In this document: piece after piece, positions 24,480-31,454 of the stretch | Numbering within the stretch: position 1 is the first letter of the stretch | Layout of the letters: the number at the start of each line of letters is the position of its first letter | Assembly: GCA_902805555.1 (NCBI GenBank) | Contig: CADCSY010000127.1 | Span: forward strand, 1-39,234 | Reading direction: 5' to 3' | DNA: 39,234 bases | Origin: an uncultured Acidimicrobiales bacterium | GTDB taxonomy: Bacteria; Actinomycetota; Acidimicrobiia; Acidimicrobiales; CADCSY01 | Translations under genes and position numbers: made by a program | The notes under the pieces: model-generated | Told to the model about the DNA's origin: nothing | Databases searched by the model: none | The model's input: only the letters and a program-made list of their open reading frames with translations

Positions 24480-26234
24480 ATGCCGCCGGCGCTGCTCCCC
24501 CTCCTCGGCTCCCGGGTGGCAGCGGCGGTGAGCGCAGCGTTCGGGCCCGACGTGGCGGCGCCGTCCCCGCTCGTCCTGCCGACGAAGGACCCCAGGCACG
24601 GCGACTGCACCGTGGCCGCACCGCTCGCCCTCGCCCGGACCCTGCGCAAGGCGCCACTCGAGCTGGCGGGCCGGCTCGCCGCTGCGCTCGAGGTCGACGA
24701 CCTGTGCGAGGCACCCGAGGTGGTGCCGCCAGGCTTCGTCAACCTGCGGCTCAGGGCCGAGTGGCTGGCCGAGCAGGTGGCGGTGATCGCGGCCGACGAC
24801 CGGGCCGGCGTGGCTCCGGCGGACGTGGCCCAGCACGTCATGGTCGACTACTCGGGACCGAACGTGGCCAAGGAGATGCACGTCGGCCACCTCCGCTCCA
24901 CCGTGATCGGCGACTGCCTGGCGGACGTGTTCGAGCTGCTCGGCCACCGGGTGGACAGGCTCAACCACCTCGGCGACTGGGGCACCCAGTTCGGGATGCT
25001 CATCACCCACCTGGCCGACACCGCTCCTGAGGCGATGGAGCCGGGGGCGCAGGCCGACGTCGGCGACCTCGTGGCCTTCTACCGCGAGGCGAAGGCGCGC
25101 TTCGACGAGGACGAGGCGTTCGCGCAGCGGGCGAGGGCGAGGGTGGTCGACCTCCAGTCGGGCGAGGCGACGGCCCGGCGGGCGTGGTCTGCGCTCGTCG
25201 ACCGGTCGAAGGTCGAGAACCAGGTCGTCTACGACCTCCTCGGGGTCTCGGGGCTCGAGGACCGGGGCGAGTCGTTCTACCAGCCGATGCTGGCTGCGGT
25301 GGTGGCCGACCTCGACGCAGCGGGGCTGCTCGTCGTCGACGACGGCGCCAGGTGCGTGTTCGTCGAGGGCTTCACGAACCGGGACGGCGAGCGGCTCCCG
25401 TTGATCGTCCAGAAGGCCGATGGTGGCTACAACTACAACACGAGCGACCTCGCGGCCGTCCGCCACCGGGTCGGCCAGGGCGCAGACCGCATCCTCTACG
25501 TGATCGACGGCGGCCAGAGCCAGCACATGGAGATGGTGTTCGCGGTGGCCCGGATGGTGGGGTGGCTGCCCGACCACGTCGAGGCCACCCACGTCGGCTT
25601 CGGGCTCGTGCTCGGTGAGGACGGCAAGCGGCTGCGCACGCGCTCCGGGGAGAACGTGCGGCTCCAGGAGCTGCTCGAGGAGGCGGTCGACCGGGCCCGT
25701 GCCTTCCTCGAGGCACGGGCCGACGAGCGGCGCGAGCCGCTGCCCGACGACGCCGAGGAGATCGCCAGGGTGGTCGGGATCGGTGCGGTCGTCTACGCCG
25801 ACCTGAGCCAGAACCGCCAGAGCAACTACACGTTCTCGTTCGACCGGATGCTCTCCCTCAAGGGGAACACCGCCCCCTACCTGCAGTACGCCTACGCCAG
25901 GATCCGGTCGATCCTGCGCGAGGCGGGGTGGGCCGAGGCCACGCCCCCCGACCTGCAGGTGGTGCTGACCGAGCCGCAGGAGGTCGACCTCGCCCGGGTG
26001 CTCGTGACCCTCCCCGACGTGCTGGACCGGGTGGTGACGGAGCACGCCCCCAACCACCTCGCCGCCCACCTCTTCGAGCTGTCCCAGGCGTTCAACCAGC
26101 TCTACGAGCACTGTCCGGTGCTCAAGGCCGAGGAGCCGTCCCGATCCACCCGTCTCGCGCTGTGCGCAGCGACGGCGAAGAGCCTGCGCCTGGGCCTGCG
26201 GCTGCTCGGCATCGAGGTCGTCGACCGCATCTGA
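24480..26234 (+). CDS. argS: Arginyl-tRNA synthetase
   Basis: A 584-aa class I aminoacyl-tRNA synthetase that charges tRNA-Arg in translation. An N-terminal additional domain (about 1-100) with GDCTVAAPLALAR is followed by the catalytic domain: YSGPNVAKEMHVGHLRST (124-141) carries the HIGH motif as HVGH. HLGDWGTQFGML and YNYNTSDLAAVRHR are strong ArgRS marks. The KMSKS position reads GKRLRTRSGE, the ArgRS-typical degenerate form. The DALR anticodon-binding domain includes NTAPYLQYAYARI and ends at LGIEVVDRI. ArgRS requires tRNA for activation of arginine. The length matches the family. Probably leaderless from TACCCT. Confidence 0.97.
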   Translation: MPPALLPLLGSRVAAAVSAAFGPDVAAPSPLVLPTKDPRHGDCTVAAPLALARTLRKAPLELAGRLAAALEVDDLCEAPEVVPPGFVNLRLRAEWLAEQVAVIAADDRAGVAPADVAQHVMVDYSGPNVAKEMHVGHLRSTVIGDCLADVFELLGHRVDRLNHLGDWGTQFGMLITHLADTAPEAMEPGAQADVGDLVAFYREAKARFDEDEAFAQRARARVVDLQSGEATARRAWSALVDRSKVENQVVYDLLGVSGLEDRGESFYQPMLAAVVADLDAAGLLVVDDGARCVFVEGFTNRDGERLPLIVQKADGGYNYNTSDLAAVRHRVGQGADRILYVIDGGQSQHMEMVFAVARMVGWLPDHVEATHVGFGLVLGEDGKRLRTRSGENVRLQELLEEAVDRARAFLEARADERREPLPDDAEEIARVVGIGAVVYADLSQNRQSNYTFSFDRMLSLKGNTAPYLQYAYARIRSILREAGWAEATPPDLQVVLTEPQEVDLARVLVTLPDVLDRVVTEHAPNHLAAHLFELSQAFNQLYEHCPVLKAEEPSRSTRLALCAATAKSLRLGLRLLGIEVVDRI

Positions 26235-26256
26235 TCGACGCGTCGACCGCATCTGA
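26219..26256 (+). repeat. Partial tandem duplication at the argS 3' end
   Basis: A 16-bp sequence covering the last argS codons and stop (26219-26234) recurs at 26241-26256, giving a 22-bp period with the second unit incomplete. The second copy lies after the stop and does not alter the protein. Likely a small slippage event. Confidence 0.8.
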
Positions 26257-26372
26257 GGAGGTATCCGGCCCCGACGCCGACGGGATCTCCCGGGCGGTGG
26301 TGGAGGCCGCGGGTCTCGGGTAAGGCGGCCGATCCCGGGCCGCAACCGGCCCCCGTCCAGAAGAGGTGCTCC

Positions 26373-26933
26373 ATGTCCAACACGAGCCACGGTCTCGCTC
26401 GCTCCCTGCACGACGTCGGCCTCGCCGCCTGGTTCGGCGGCTCCCTCATGGGCGCGGTCGGCCTCAACGGAGGAGCGGCCACCGCCTCGGACCCCAGCCA
26501 GCGGGCCAAGATCGCGAGTGCCGGCTGGAACAAGTGGACCCCGGTCAACGCCGCCGCCATCGGCGCGCACGTCGCCGGCGCCGTCGTCATCGCCGCCGCC
26601 AACACCGGGCGGCTCACCGGTCAGAAGGGCGTCATGTCCGCATCCGTCTACAAGACGGTCGCGACGGCCGGCGCGCTCGCGGCCACGGCCTACGGCCGGT
26701 CCCTCGGCAAGACGATCAGCGAGGGCGGCTCGGCCCCGGTGGAGGGCGTGACCGAGCCGGGGGCGATGACCCCGGCGGAGCTGGCGAGCGCGCAGCGCAA
26801 GGAGCGCTACGTGCAGTGGGCGATCCCCGCCCTGACCGGCGTCATGCTGGTCATCAACGCCAAGATGGGCGAGCAGCAGCAGCCGGCAGAGGTGGTCAAG
26901 GGCCTCGTCCGGCGGTTGAACCCCCTGGACTGA
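26373..26933 (+). CDS. Conserved small membrane protein of unknown function
   Basis: A 186-aa protein that begins with HGLARSLHDVGLAAWFGGSL, a start I associate with conserved actinobacterial hypotheticals. Hydrophobic stretches occur at about 15-35, 60-80, 92-110 and 148-163, so an integral membrane protein is likely. No catalytic motif is visible. ATG is preceded by AGAAGAGG at normal distance. A strong hairpin lies 58 bp after the stop. Confidence 0.8.
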   Translation: MSNTSHGLARSLHDVGLAAWFGGSLMGAVGLNGGAATASDPSQRAKIASAGWNKWTPVNAAAIGAHVAGAVVIAAANTGRLTGQKGVMSASVYKTVATAGALAATAYGRSLGKTISEGGSAPVEGVTEPGAMTPAELASAQRKERYVQWAIPALTGVMLVINAKMGEQQQPAEVVKGLVRRLNPLD

Positions 26934-26990
26934 CGCCTCCCGCCACCTCGGGCCACCCGCCTCCGGCGGACGGCCGTGCGACGCCTCGCT

Positions 26991-27020
26991 GCCCCCGTCC
27001 GGTCGTGACCGGACGGGGGC
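26991..27020 (+). terminator. Strong intrinsic-type hairpin without T-tract
   Basis: GCCCCCGTCCGGTC (26991-27004) pairs perfectly with 27007-27020, a 14-bp GC-rich stem. No run of T follows, as is common for actinobacterial terminators. It separates the membrane-protein gene from the arabinan-precursor operon promoter. Confidence 0.7.
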
Positions 27021-27076
27021 CGGCGCAGCCGCACCACCGGCTGTGCACCAAGATGGGAGGGGCGGGGAGCCGCCGC

Positions 27077-27082
27077 TACGAT
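27077..27082 (+). promoter_or_regulatory. Leaderless -10 hexamer (TACGAT) for the ubiA-dprE1 operon
   Basis: TACGAT matches the TAnnnT consensus and stands 6 nt before the GTG at 27089, which has no ribosome-binding site. Transcription starting at the first base of the GTG would give a leaderless message for the micropeptide, ubiA and dprE1. No clear -35 box. Confidence 0.6.
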
Positions 27083-27088
27083 TCCCCC

Positions 27089-27181
27089 GTGAGCACCCGG
27101 CGACTCATCCTCACCTCGCTGCTCTGCGGGCTCGCCATCCTCATGGCCTTCACCGTCCAGGTGGTACTGCTCCCCCGATGA
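27089..27181 (+). CDS. 30-aa single-span membrane micropeptide coupled to ubiA
   Basis: GTG-started 30-residue ORF with a basic N-terminus (STRRLI) and one hydrophobic stretch (LTSLLCGLAILMAFTVQV), ending in LLPR. Its TGA overlaps the ubiA ATG (ATGA). It would sit in the membrane with the N-terminus inside. It may be a functional partner of UbiA, itself a multi-span protein, or a leader that couples leaderless initiation to ubiA translation. A coding signal is suggested by the clean membrane-segment composition; no homologue is known to me. Confidence 0.6.
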   Translation: MSTRRLILTSLLCGLAILMAFTVQVVLLPR

Positions 27182-28080
27182 TCGCTCCCGCCACCCAGAC
27201 CACCAGGAGCGGGATGCCCGCCGTCGTGCGCCTGCTCCGCCCGCGGCAGTGGGTGAAGAACGTCCTCGTGCTCGCGGCGCCCGCAGGCGCCGGGGTCCTC
27301 CACCGCCCCGAGGCGCTCGTCGAGACGGCGCTGGCCTTCGTCGCGTTCTCCCTGGCCGCCTCCGGGACGTACTGCCTCAACGACGCCGCCGACGTCGAAG
27401 CCGACAGGGCCCACCCCGTCAAGCGCGACCGACCGGTGGCCAACGGCTCGGTGTCGGTGCCGGCCGCCCGGCTGCTCGGCGTCACCCTCCTGTTCGCAGG
27501 GGTGGCGGTGGCCCTGGCGACGGCGGGGTGGCAGCTGGCGCTCGTCATCGCCGGCTACGTCACCCTCACGACCGCCTACACGATCTGGTTGAAGCACATC
27601 GCGGTCGTCGACCTCGCCGCGGTCGCCGCCGGCTTCGTCATCCGGGCCATCGCCGGCGCCGTCGCCACCGACGTCGAGGTCTCCGACTGGTTCCTCATCG
27701 TCGCCTCGTTCGGGTCGCTCTTCATGGTCGCGGGCAAGCGGTCGGCCGAGCTCGGGGAGGACGGCGACGTGTCCTCGCGCCGGCGGGTGCTGAGCATGTA
27801 CTCCCCGGCCTACCTGACCTACATCCGCTCCATCGCATCGGGGATGACGCTCCTCGCCTTCACCCTCCTCGCCTTCGAGCGGGCCGACCTCTCGGCTTCC
27901 CCCGTGCCGTGGTACGAGCTGTCGATCATCCCCTTCGGCCTGGCCATCCTCCGCTACGCCCTGCTGCTCGACAAGGGCGCAGGGGGCGCGCCGGAGGAGG
28001 TGGTCCTCCGGGACCGCACGCTGCAGGTCCTCGGGCTGTCGTTCGCCGTGCTCGCCGCGCTCGGGGTCTACACCGCATGA
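27178..28080 (+). CDS. ubiA: Decaprenyl-phosphate phosphoribosyltransferase (DPPR synthase), UbiA superfamily
   Basis: A 300-aa polytopic membrane prenyltransferase-fold protein. The first aspartate motif is NDAADVEADRAHPVKRDRP (68-86), the NDxxDxxxDxxHPxKxxRP form found in Rv3806c-type enzymes. A second motif lies around TAYTIWLKHIAVVDL. It transfers 5-phosphoribose from PRPP to a polyprenyl phosphate, the first committed step to decaprenyl-phosphoryl-arabinose. ATG overlaps the micropeptide stop; its own TGA overlaps the dprE1 ATG. The neighbouring dprE1 supports this role over quinone or haem prenylation. The phosphatase expected for the next step is not in the window. Confidence 0.93.
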   Translation: MIAPATQTTRSGMPAVVRLLRPRQWVKNVLVLAAPAGAGVLHRPEALVETALAFVAFSLAASGTYCLNDAADVEADRAHPVKRDRPVANGSVSVPAARLLGVTLLFAGVAVALATAGWQLALVIAGYVTLTTAYTIWLKHIAVVDLAAVAAGFVIRAIAGAVATDVEVSDWFLIVASFGSLFMVAGKRSAELGEDGDVSSRRRVLSMYSPAYLTYIRSIASGMTLLAFTLLAFERADLSASPVPWYELSIIPFGLAILRYALLLDKGAGGAPEEVVLRDRTLQVLGLSFAVLAALGVYTA

Positions 28081-29444
28081 CCGGCCCGTTCGGCACCGAG
28101 GAGGTGCAGCTCGTCACCGGCTGGGGGCGCACGGCGGCCACCGCCGCCAAGCACCTGGCCCCGGAGACCAGCGACGACGTCCGCAAGGCGCTGCTGCACA
28201 GCGAGGGCCACGTCATCCCCCGGGGCCTCGGACGGAGCTACGGGGACACCGCCCAGTCGGCGGGCGGGACCGTCGTCGACTGCACCGGGCTCGACGCCGT
28301 CCGGCTCGTCGACGTGGCCGGGGGCAAGGTCACCGTCGCCGCCGGGGTCAGCCTCGACGCGCTGATGCGGACCCTGGTGCCGCTCGGCCTCTTCGTCCCG
28401 GTCACCCCGGGCACGCGCCACGTCACCGTCGGCGGCGCCATCGCCAGCGACATCCACGGCAAGAACCACCACCACGACGGCAGCTTCTGCGACTACGTGG
28501 AGTCGATGGTGCTCGACCTGCCCGACGGCCGCCGGCTGCACCTCACCCCGGAGGACGACGCGTTCTGGGCCACGGCCGGCGGGCTCGGCCTCACCGGCGT
28601 CGTTGTCGAGGCCACGCTGCGGATGCGCCCGATCACGACGTCGAGCATGGTGGTCGACAGCTGGCGGGCCGCCGACCTCGACGCCTGCATGGCCGACCTC
28701 GAGGCCAGCGACGCAGCCCACCGGTACTCGGTCGCGTGGATCGACTGCCTGGCCACCGGCGCTCGGCTCGGACGCTCGGTCATCACCTGCGGCGACCACG
28801 CCGAGGTCGACGACCTCGCACCCCGGCAGCGCTCGCACCCGCTCGCCTTCGACCCCCACAGCCTGTTGCAGGCACCCCAGGTGGCGCCCCCCGGCCTCAT
28901 GAACCGTGCCACCGTCCGGGCCTTCAACGAGGTCTGGTTCCGCAAGGCGCCCCGCCGGCGGCACCGCAGCGTGGAGCGCATCTCCACGTACTTCCACCCC
29001 CTCGACGGGGTGCGGGGCTGGAACCGCCTCTACGGGCCGAGGGGCTTCCTCCAGCACCAGAGCCTCGTCCCCTTCGGCCAGGAGGAGGCGCTGCGCAGCA
29101 TCATCGAGCGCCTGGCCGCCTCCGGGTGCGCCTCGTTCCTCGCGGTGCTCAAGCGGTTCGGGCCGGCGAACGCTGGCCACCTGTCGTTCCCCATGCCGGG
29201 CTGGACCCTGGCCCTCGACCTGCCGATCGGTCCTCCCGCCCTCGGGCCGATGCTCGACGCGCTCGACGAGCTCGTGGTGGCCGCCGGTGGTCGCGTCTAC
29301 CTGGCCAAGGACTCGCGCATGAAGGCCGAGCTGGTGCCGCAGATGTACCCCCGCCTCGAGTCGTGGCGAGCCGTGCAGCGCGAGCTCGACCCCGGCGGTC
29401 GCCTCCGCTCGGACCAGTCGCAGCGGTTGCAGCTCCTGCCGTGA
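28077..29444 (+). CDS. dprE1: Decaprenylphosphoryl-beta-D-ribose 2-oxidase
   Basis: A 455-aa FAD-dependent oxidase of the VAO type. It oxidises the 2'-hydroxyl of decaprenylphosphoryl-ribose, the first half of epimerisation to arabinose. RGLGRSYGDTAQ (49-60) and IHGKNHHHDGSFCDYV (126-141) are the FAD-binding marks. The active-site lysine equivalent to M. tuberculosis Lys418 is Lys411 in AKDSR. In GWTLALDLPI (375-384), Ala379 aligns with Cys387 of the M. tuberculosis enzyme, the residue attacked by benzothiazinones, and Thr377 with its Asn385. ATG overlaps the ubiA stop (ATGA). Ends with RLQLLP, close to the family's usual C-terminus. Confidence 0.95.
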   Translation: MTGPFGTEEVQLVTGWGRTAATAAKHLAPETSDDVRKALLHSEGHVIPRGLGRSYGDTAQSAGGTVVDCTGLDAVRLVDVAGGKVTVAAGVSLDALMRTLVPLGLFVPVTPGTRHVTVGGAIASDIHGKNHHHDGSFCDYVESMVLDLPDGRRLHLTPEDDAFWATAGGLGLTGVVVEATLRMRPITTSSMVVDSWRAADLDACMADLEASDAAHRYSVAWIDCLATGARLGRSVITCGDHAEVDDLAPRQRSHPLAFDPHSLLQAPQVAPPGLMNRATVRAFNEVWFRKAPRRRHRSVERISTYFHPLDGVRGWNRLYGPRGFLQHQSLVPFGQEEALRSIIERLAASGCASFLAVLKRFGPANAGHLSFPMPGWTLALDLPIGPPALGPMLDALDELVVAAGGRVYLAKDSRMKAELVPQMYPRLESWRAVQRELDPGGRLRSDQSQRLQLLP

Positions 29445-29479
29445 GGGGCGCCCTGGTGGGGCCTCCCGGTCGCTGCGCC

Positions 29480-29485
29480 TACGCT
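29480..29485 (+). promoter_or_regulatory. Leaderless -10 hexamer (TACGCT) before dprE2
   Basis: TACGCT lies 8 nt before the dprE2 ATG at 29494, with no ribosome-binding site between. The 49-bp gap after dprE1 therefore may hold a second promoter, letting dprE2 be expressed apart from ubiA-dprE1. Confidence 0.5.
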
Positions 29486-29493
29486 TCCGCCCG

Positions 29494-30255
29494 ATGATCG
29501 ACGCCCTCGGCAACCCGCAGTCCGCCCTCGTGCTCGGCGGCGGCTCCGACATCGCCGTGGCGACGCTCGAGCAGATGGCGGCCCGGCGGCTCCGCCGGGT
29601 CGTGCTGGCCGGGCGCAACGAGGGCTCCCTGGCGTCCGCCGCCACCCGCGTCGAGGCGGCCGGTTGCGACCAGGTCGCGACCGTCCACTTCGACGCCGTC
29701 GACGCCGCCGGCCACGACGCGGCGATCAGCGACCTGTTCTCCCAGCACGGCGGCTTCGACCTCGTGCTCGTGGCCTTCGGCGTCCTCGGCGACCAGGGCC
29801 AGGCGGAGGTGGACGGGGACGAGGCCCTGCGGATCGTCCAGACGAACTTCACCGGCGCGGCGACCGCGATGCTCGCCGCCTCCCGCAGCCTCGTCGCCCA
29901 GGGGCACGGGACGATCGTCCTGCTGTCGTCGGTGGCCGGCGAGCGGGCCCGCCGCTCCAACTACGTGTACGGGTCGTCCAAGGCCGGCGCCGACGCCCTG
30001 GCACAGGGCCTGGGTGACGCGCTCCACGGCTCGGGCGTGCACGTGATGATCGTCCGGCCCGGCTTCGTCCGCTCGAAGATGACGGAGGGCATGGCGCCGG
30101 CGCCGATGTCGGCACAGCCCGCCGAGGTCGCCTCGGCCATCGTGCGGGGCCTCGAGAAGCGGGCGGAGGTGGTCTACGTGCCGTCGAAGCTGCGCTACGT
30201 CTTCGCCGTCCTCCGGCACCTGCCACGGCCGATCTTCCGCCGCCTCCCGCTCTGA
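29494..30255 (+). CDS. dprE2: Decaprenylphosphoryl-2-keto-ribose reductase
   Basis: A 253-aa short-chain dehydrogenase that reduces the keto product of DprE1 to decaprenylphosphoryl-arabinose with NADH. The nucleotide loop is VLGGGSDIA (13-21), the catalytic serine lies in LLSSVAG (143-149) and YxxxK is Tyr159-Lys163. IVRPGFVRSKMTEGM and the C-terminal basic, hydrophobic tail (RHLPRPIFRRLPL) match Rv3791-type proteins, the tail probably touching the membrane. Its place directly after dprE1 makes the assignment firm. Confidence 0.94.
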   Translation: MIDALGNPQSALVLGGGSDIAVATLEQMAARRLRRVVLAGRNEGSLASAATRVEAAGCDQVATVHFDAVDAAGHDAAISDLFSQHGGFDLVLVAFGVLGDQGQAEVDGDEALRIVQTNFTGAATAMLAASRSLVAQGHGTIVLLSSVAGERARRSNYVYGSSKAGADALAQGLGDALHGSGVHVMIVRPGFVRSKMTEGMAPAPMSAQPAEVASAIVRGLEKRAEVVYVPSKLRYVFAVLRHLPRPIFRRLPL

Positions 30256-30428
30256 GCCGGCCGCTGCCCGCGGGCTCGGGCCACGAGGCCCTGCCCGAGG
30301 CGCGCCCCGAGCCCGAGCCGCGCCCCGAGCGCGACCGCGGCGCACGACGCCGGCCCTTCCCCGGTCCCCGGCTGCGGCCACAGGACCTGCTCCGCCCCGT
30401 CGGCATCCTGCTCGCCTCCAGGGCCGTC

Positions 30429-31451
30429 GTGCTCCTCTCCATGTGGCTCGCCACCAGGCTCGTCCTCGACCGCTCGATGGCGGAGGTGGCCTCGACGTGG
30501 GATGGCGGGTGGTACCTGGCGATCGCCGGCGGCGGCTACCCGACCTCGGTGCCGGCCGCCGGCGGGAGCACGCTCGCCTTCTTCCCCGTCTACCCCCTCC
30601 TGGTGCGGGCTGTCGACCGCCTGCCGCTCGTGACGCCGATCGGCGCCGGCCTCCTCGTCAGCGGCGTGGCCTCCGTGGGGGCGGCGGTCGTCATCTGGCT
30701 GCTGGGCCGGCACCTGCTGGGGGCCGACGCCGCCGACCGGGCCGTCGCGCTGCTCGCCTTCTTCCCCGGCTCGTTCGTCCTGTCGATGGTCTACGCCGAG
30801 GGCGTCATGCTCCTCGTGACGGCCGGCTGCCTGCTCGCCCTGGTGCGCGAGCGGTGGCTCACCGCCGGTGTGCTGGCTGCGGTGGCCACCGCCACCCGTC
30901 CGAACGCAGCAGCGGTGATCGGCAGCTGCGGGTGGGCCGCCCTCGTCGCCATCCGGTCCCGAGGGGCGTGGCGGTCGCTCGTCGCGCCGGCGCTCGCGCC
31001 GCTCGGGATCCTGGGGTTCTTCGCCTACCTCTGGGCCAGGACCGGGGAGGCCACGGCCTGGTTCGACGCCCAGCGCGCCGGCTGGGAGGAGCGGGTGGTC
31101 CCCCTCGCCGTCGTCGACGACGTGCGGCAGCTCGTCGAAGACCCCTTCCTCGACATGAACAACACGGTCGTCGTCGCGGGCACGCTGCTGGCCGTGGTGG
31201 GCCTCGTCCTGCTCGCCCGGTCGGGGCTGCCGGGCGAGGTCGTGGTCTTCGCGGTCATCGTGCTCGGCCTCGCCCTGGTGAGTGAGACGCTCGGTCCCCG
31301 GCCCCGCTTCGTCCTGGCGGCCTTCCCGTTGTTCTACGCAGCCGCGGCCCGGCTGCGGGGGGCGGCCTTCTCGTCGGTGCTCGGGATGGCGGCCTGCGCG
31401 CTGGGCGGGTTCACCGTGCTGAGCGTCGTCACCCTGCAGGCGACGCCCTGA
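30429..31451 (+). CDS. PIG-V-type membrane mannosyltransferase, true start probably further upstream
   Basis: The reading from the first conventional start (GTG 30429) is 340 aa with about eight hydrophobic segments. WDGGWYLAIAGGGYP (about 25-39) is the luminal loop motif of PIG-V-like GT-C mannosyltransferases, and LAFFPVYPLLVR and FFPGSFVLSMVYAEG follow the family pattern. They use a polyprenyl-phosphate mannose donor outside the membrane. The first membrane helix is cut by this start. The frame is open upstream, and a CTG at 30252 overlapping the dprE2 stop (CTGA) would give 399 aa with the whole helix (GILLASRAVVLLSMWLATRL). No ATG, GTG or TTG lies between. Convergent with aftB, 3 bp apart. 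Confidence 0.8.
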   Translation: MLLSMWLATRLVLDRSMAEVASTWDGGWYLAIAGGGYPTSVPAAGGSTLAFFPVYPLLVRAVDRLPLVTPIGAGLLVSGVASVGAAVVIWLLGRHLLGADAADRAVALLAFFPGSFVLSMVYAEGVMLLVTAGCLLALVRERWLTAGVLAAVATATRPNAAAVIGSCGWAALVAIRSRGAWRSLVAPALAPLGILGFFAYLWARTGEATAWFDAQRAGWEERVVPLAVVDDVRQLVEDPFLDMNNTVVVAGTLLAVVGLVLLARSGLPGEVVVFAVIVLGLALVSETLGPRPRFVLAAFPLFYAAAARLRGAAFSSVLGMAACALGGFTVLSVVTLQATP

Positions 31452-31454
31452 GCC

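Noticed and set aside
25928-26323. ORF ending after argS (tail reading ASEEVSGPDADGISRAVV) as a gene remnant
   Set aside because: It is a shadow of argS continued through the small duplication; the tail looks protein-like but is too short to judge.
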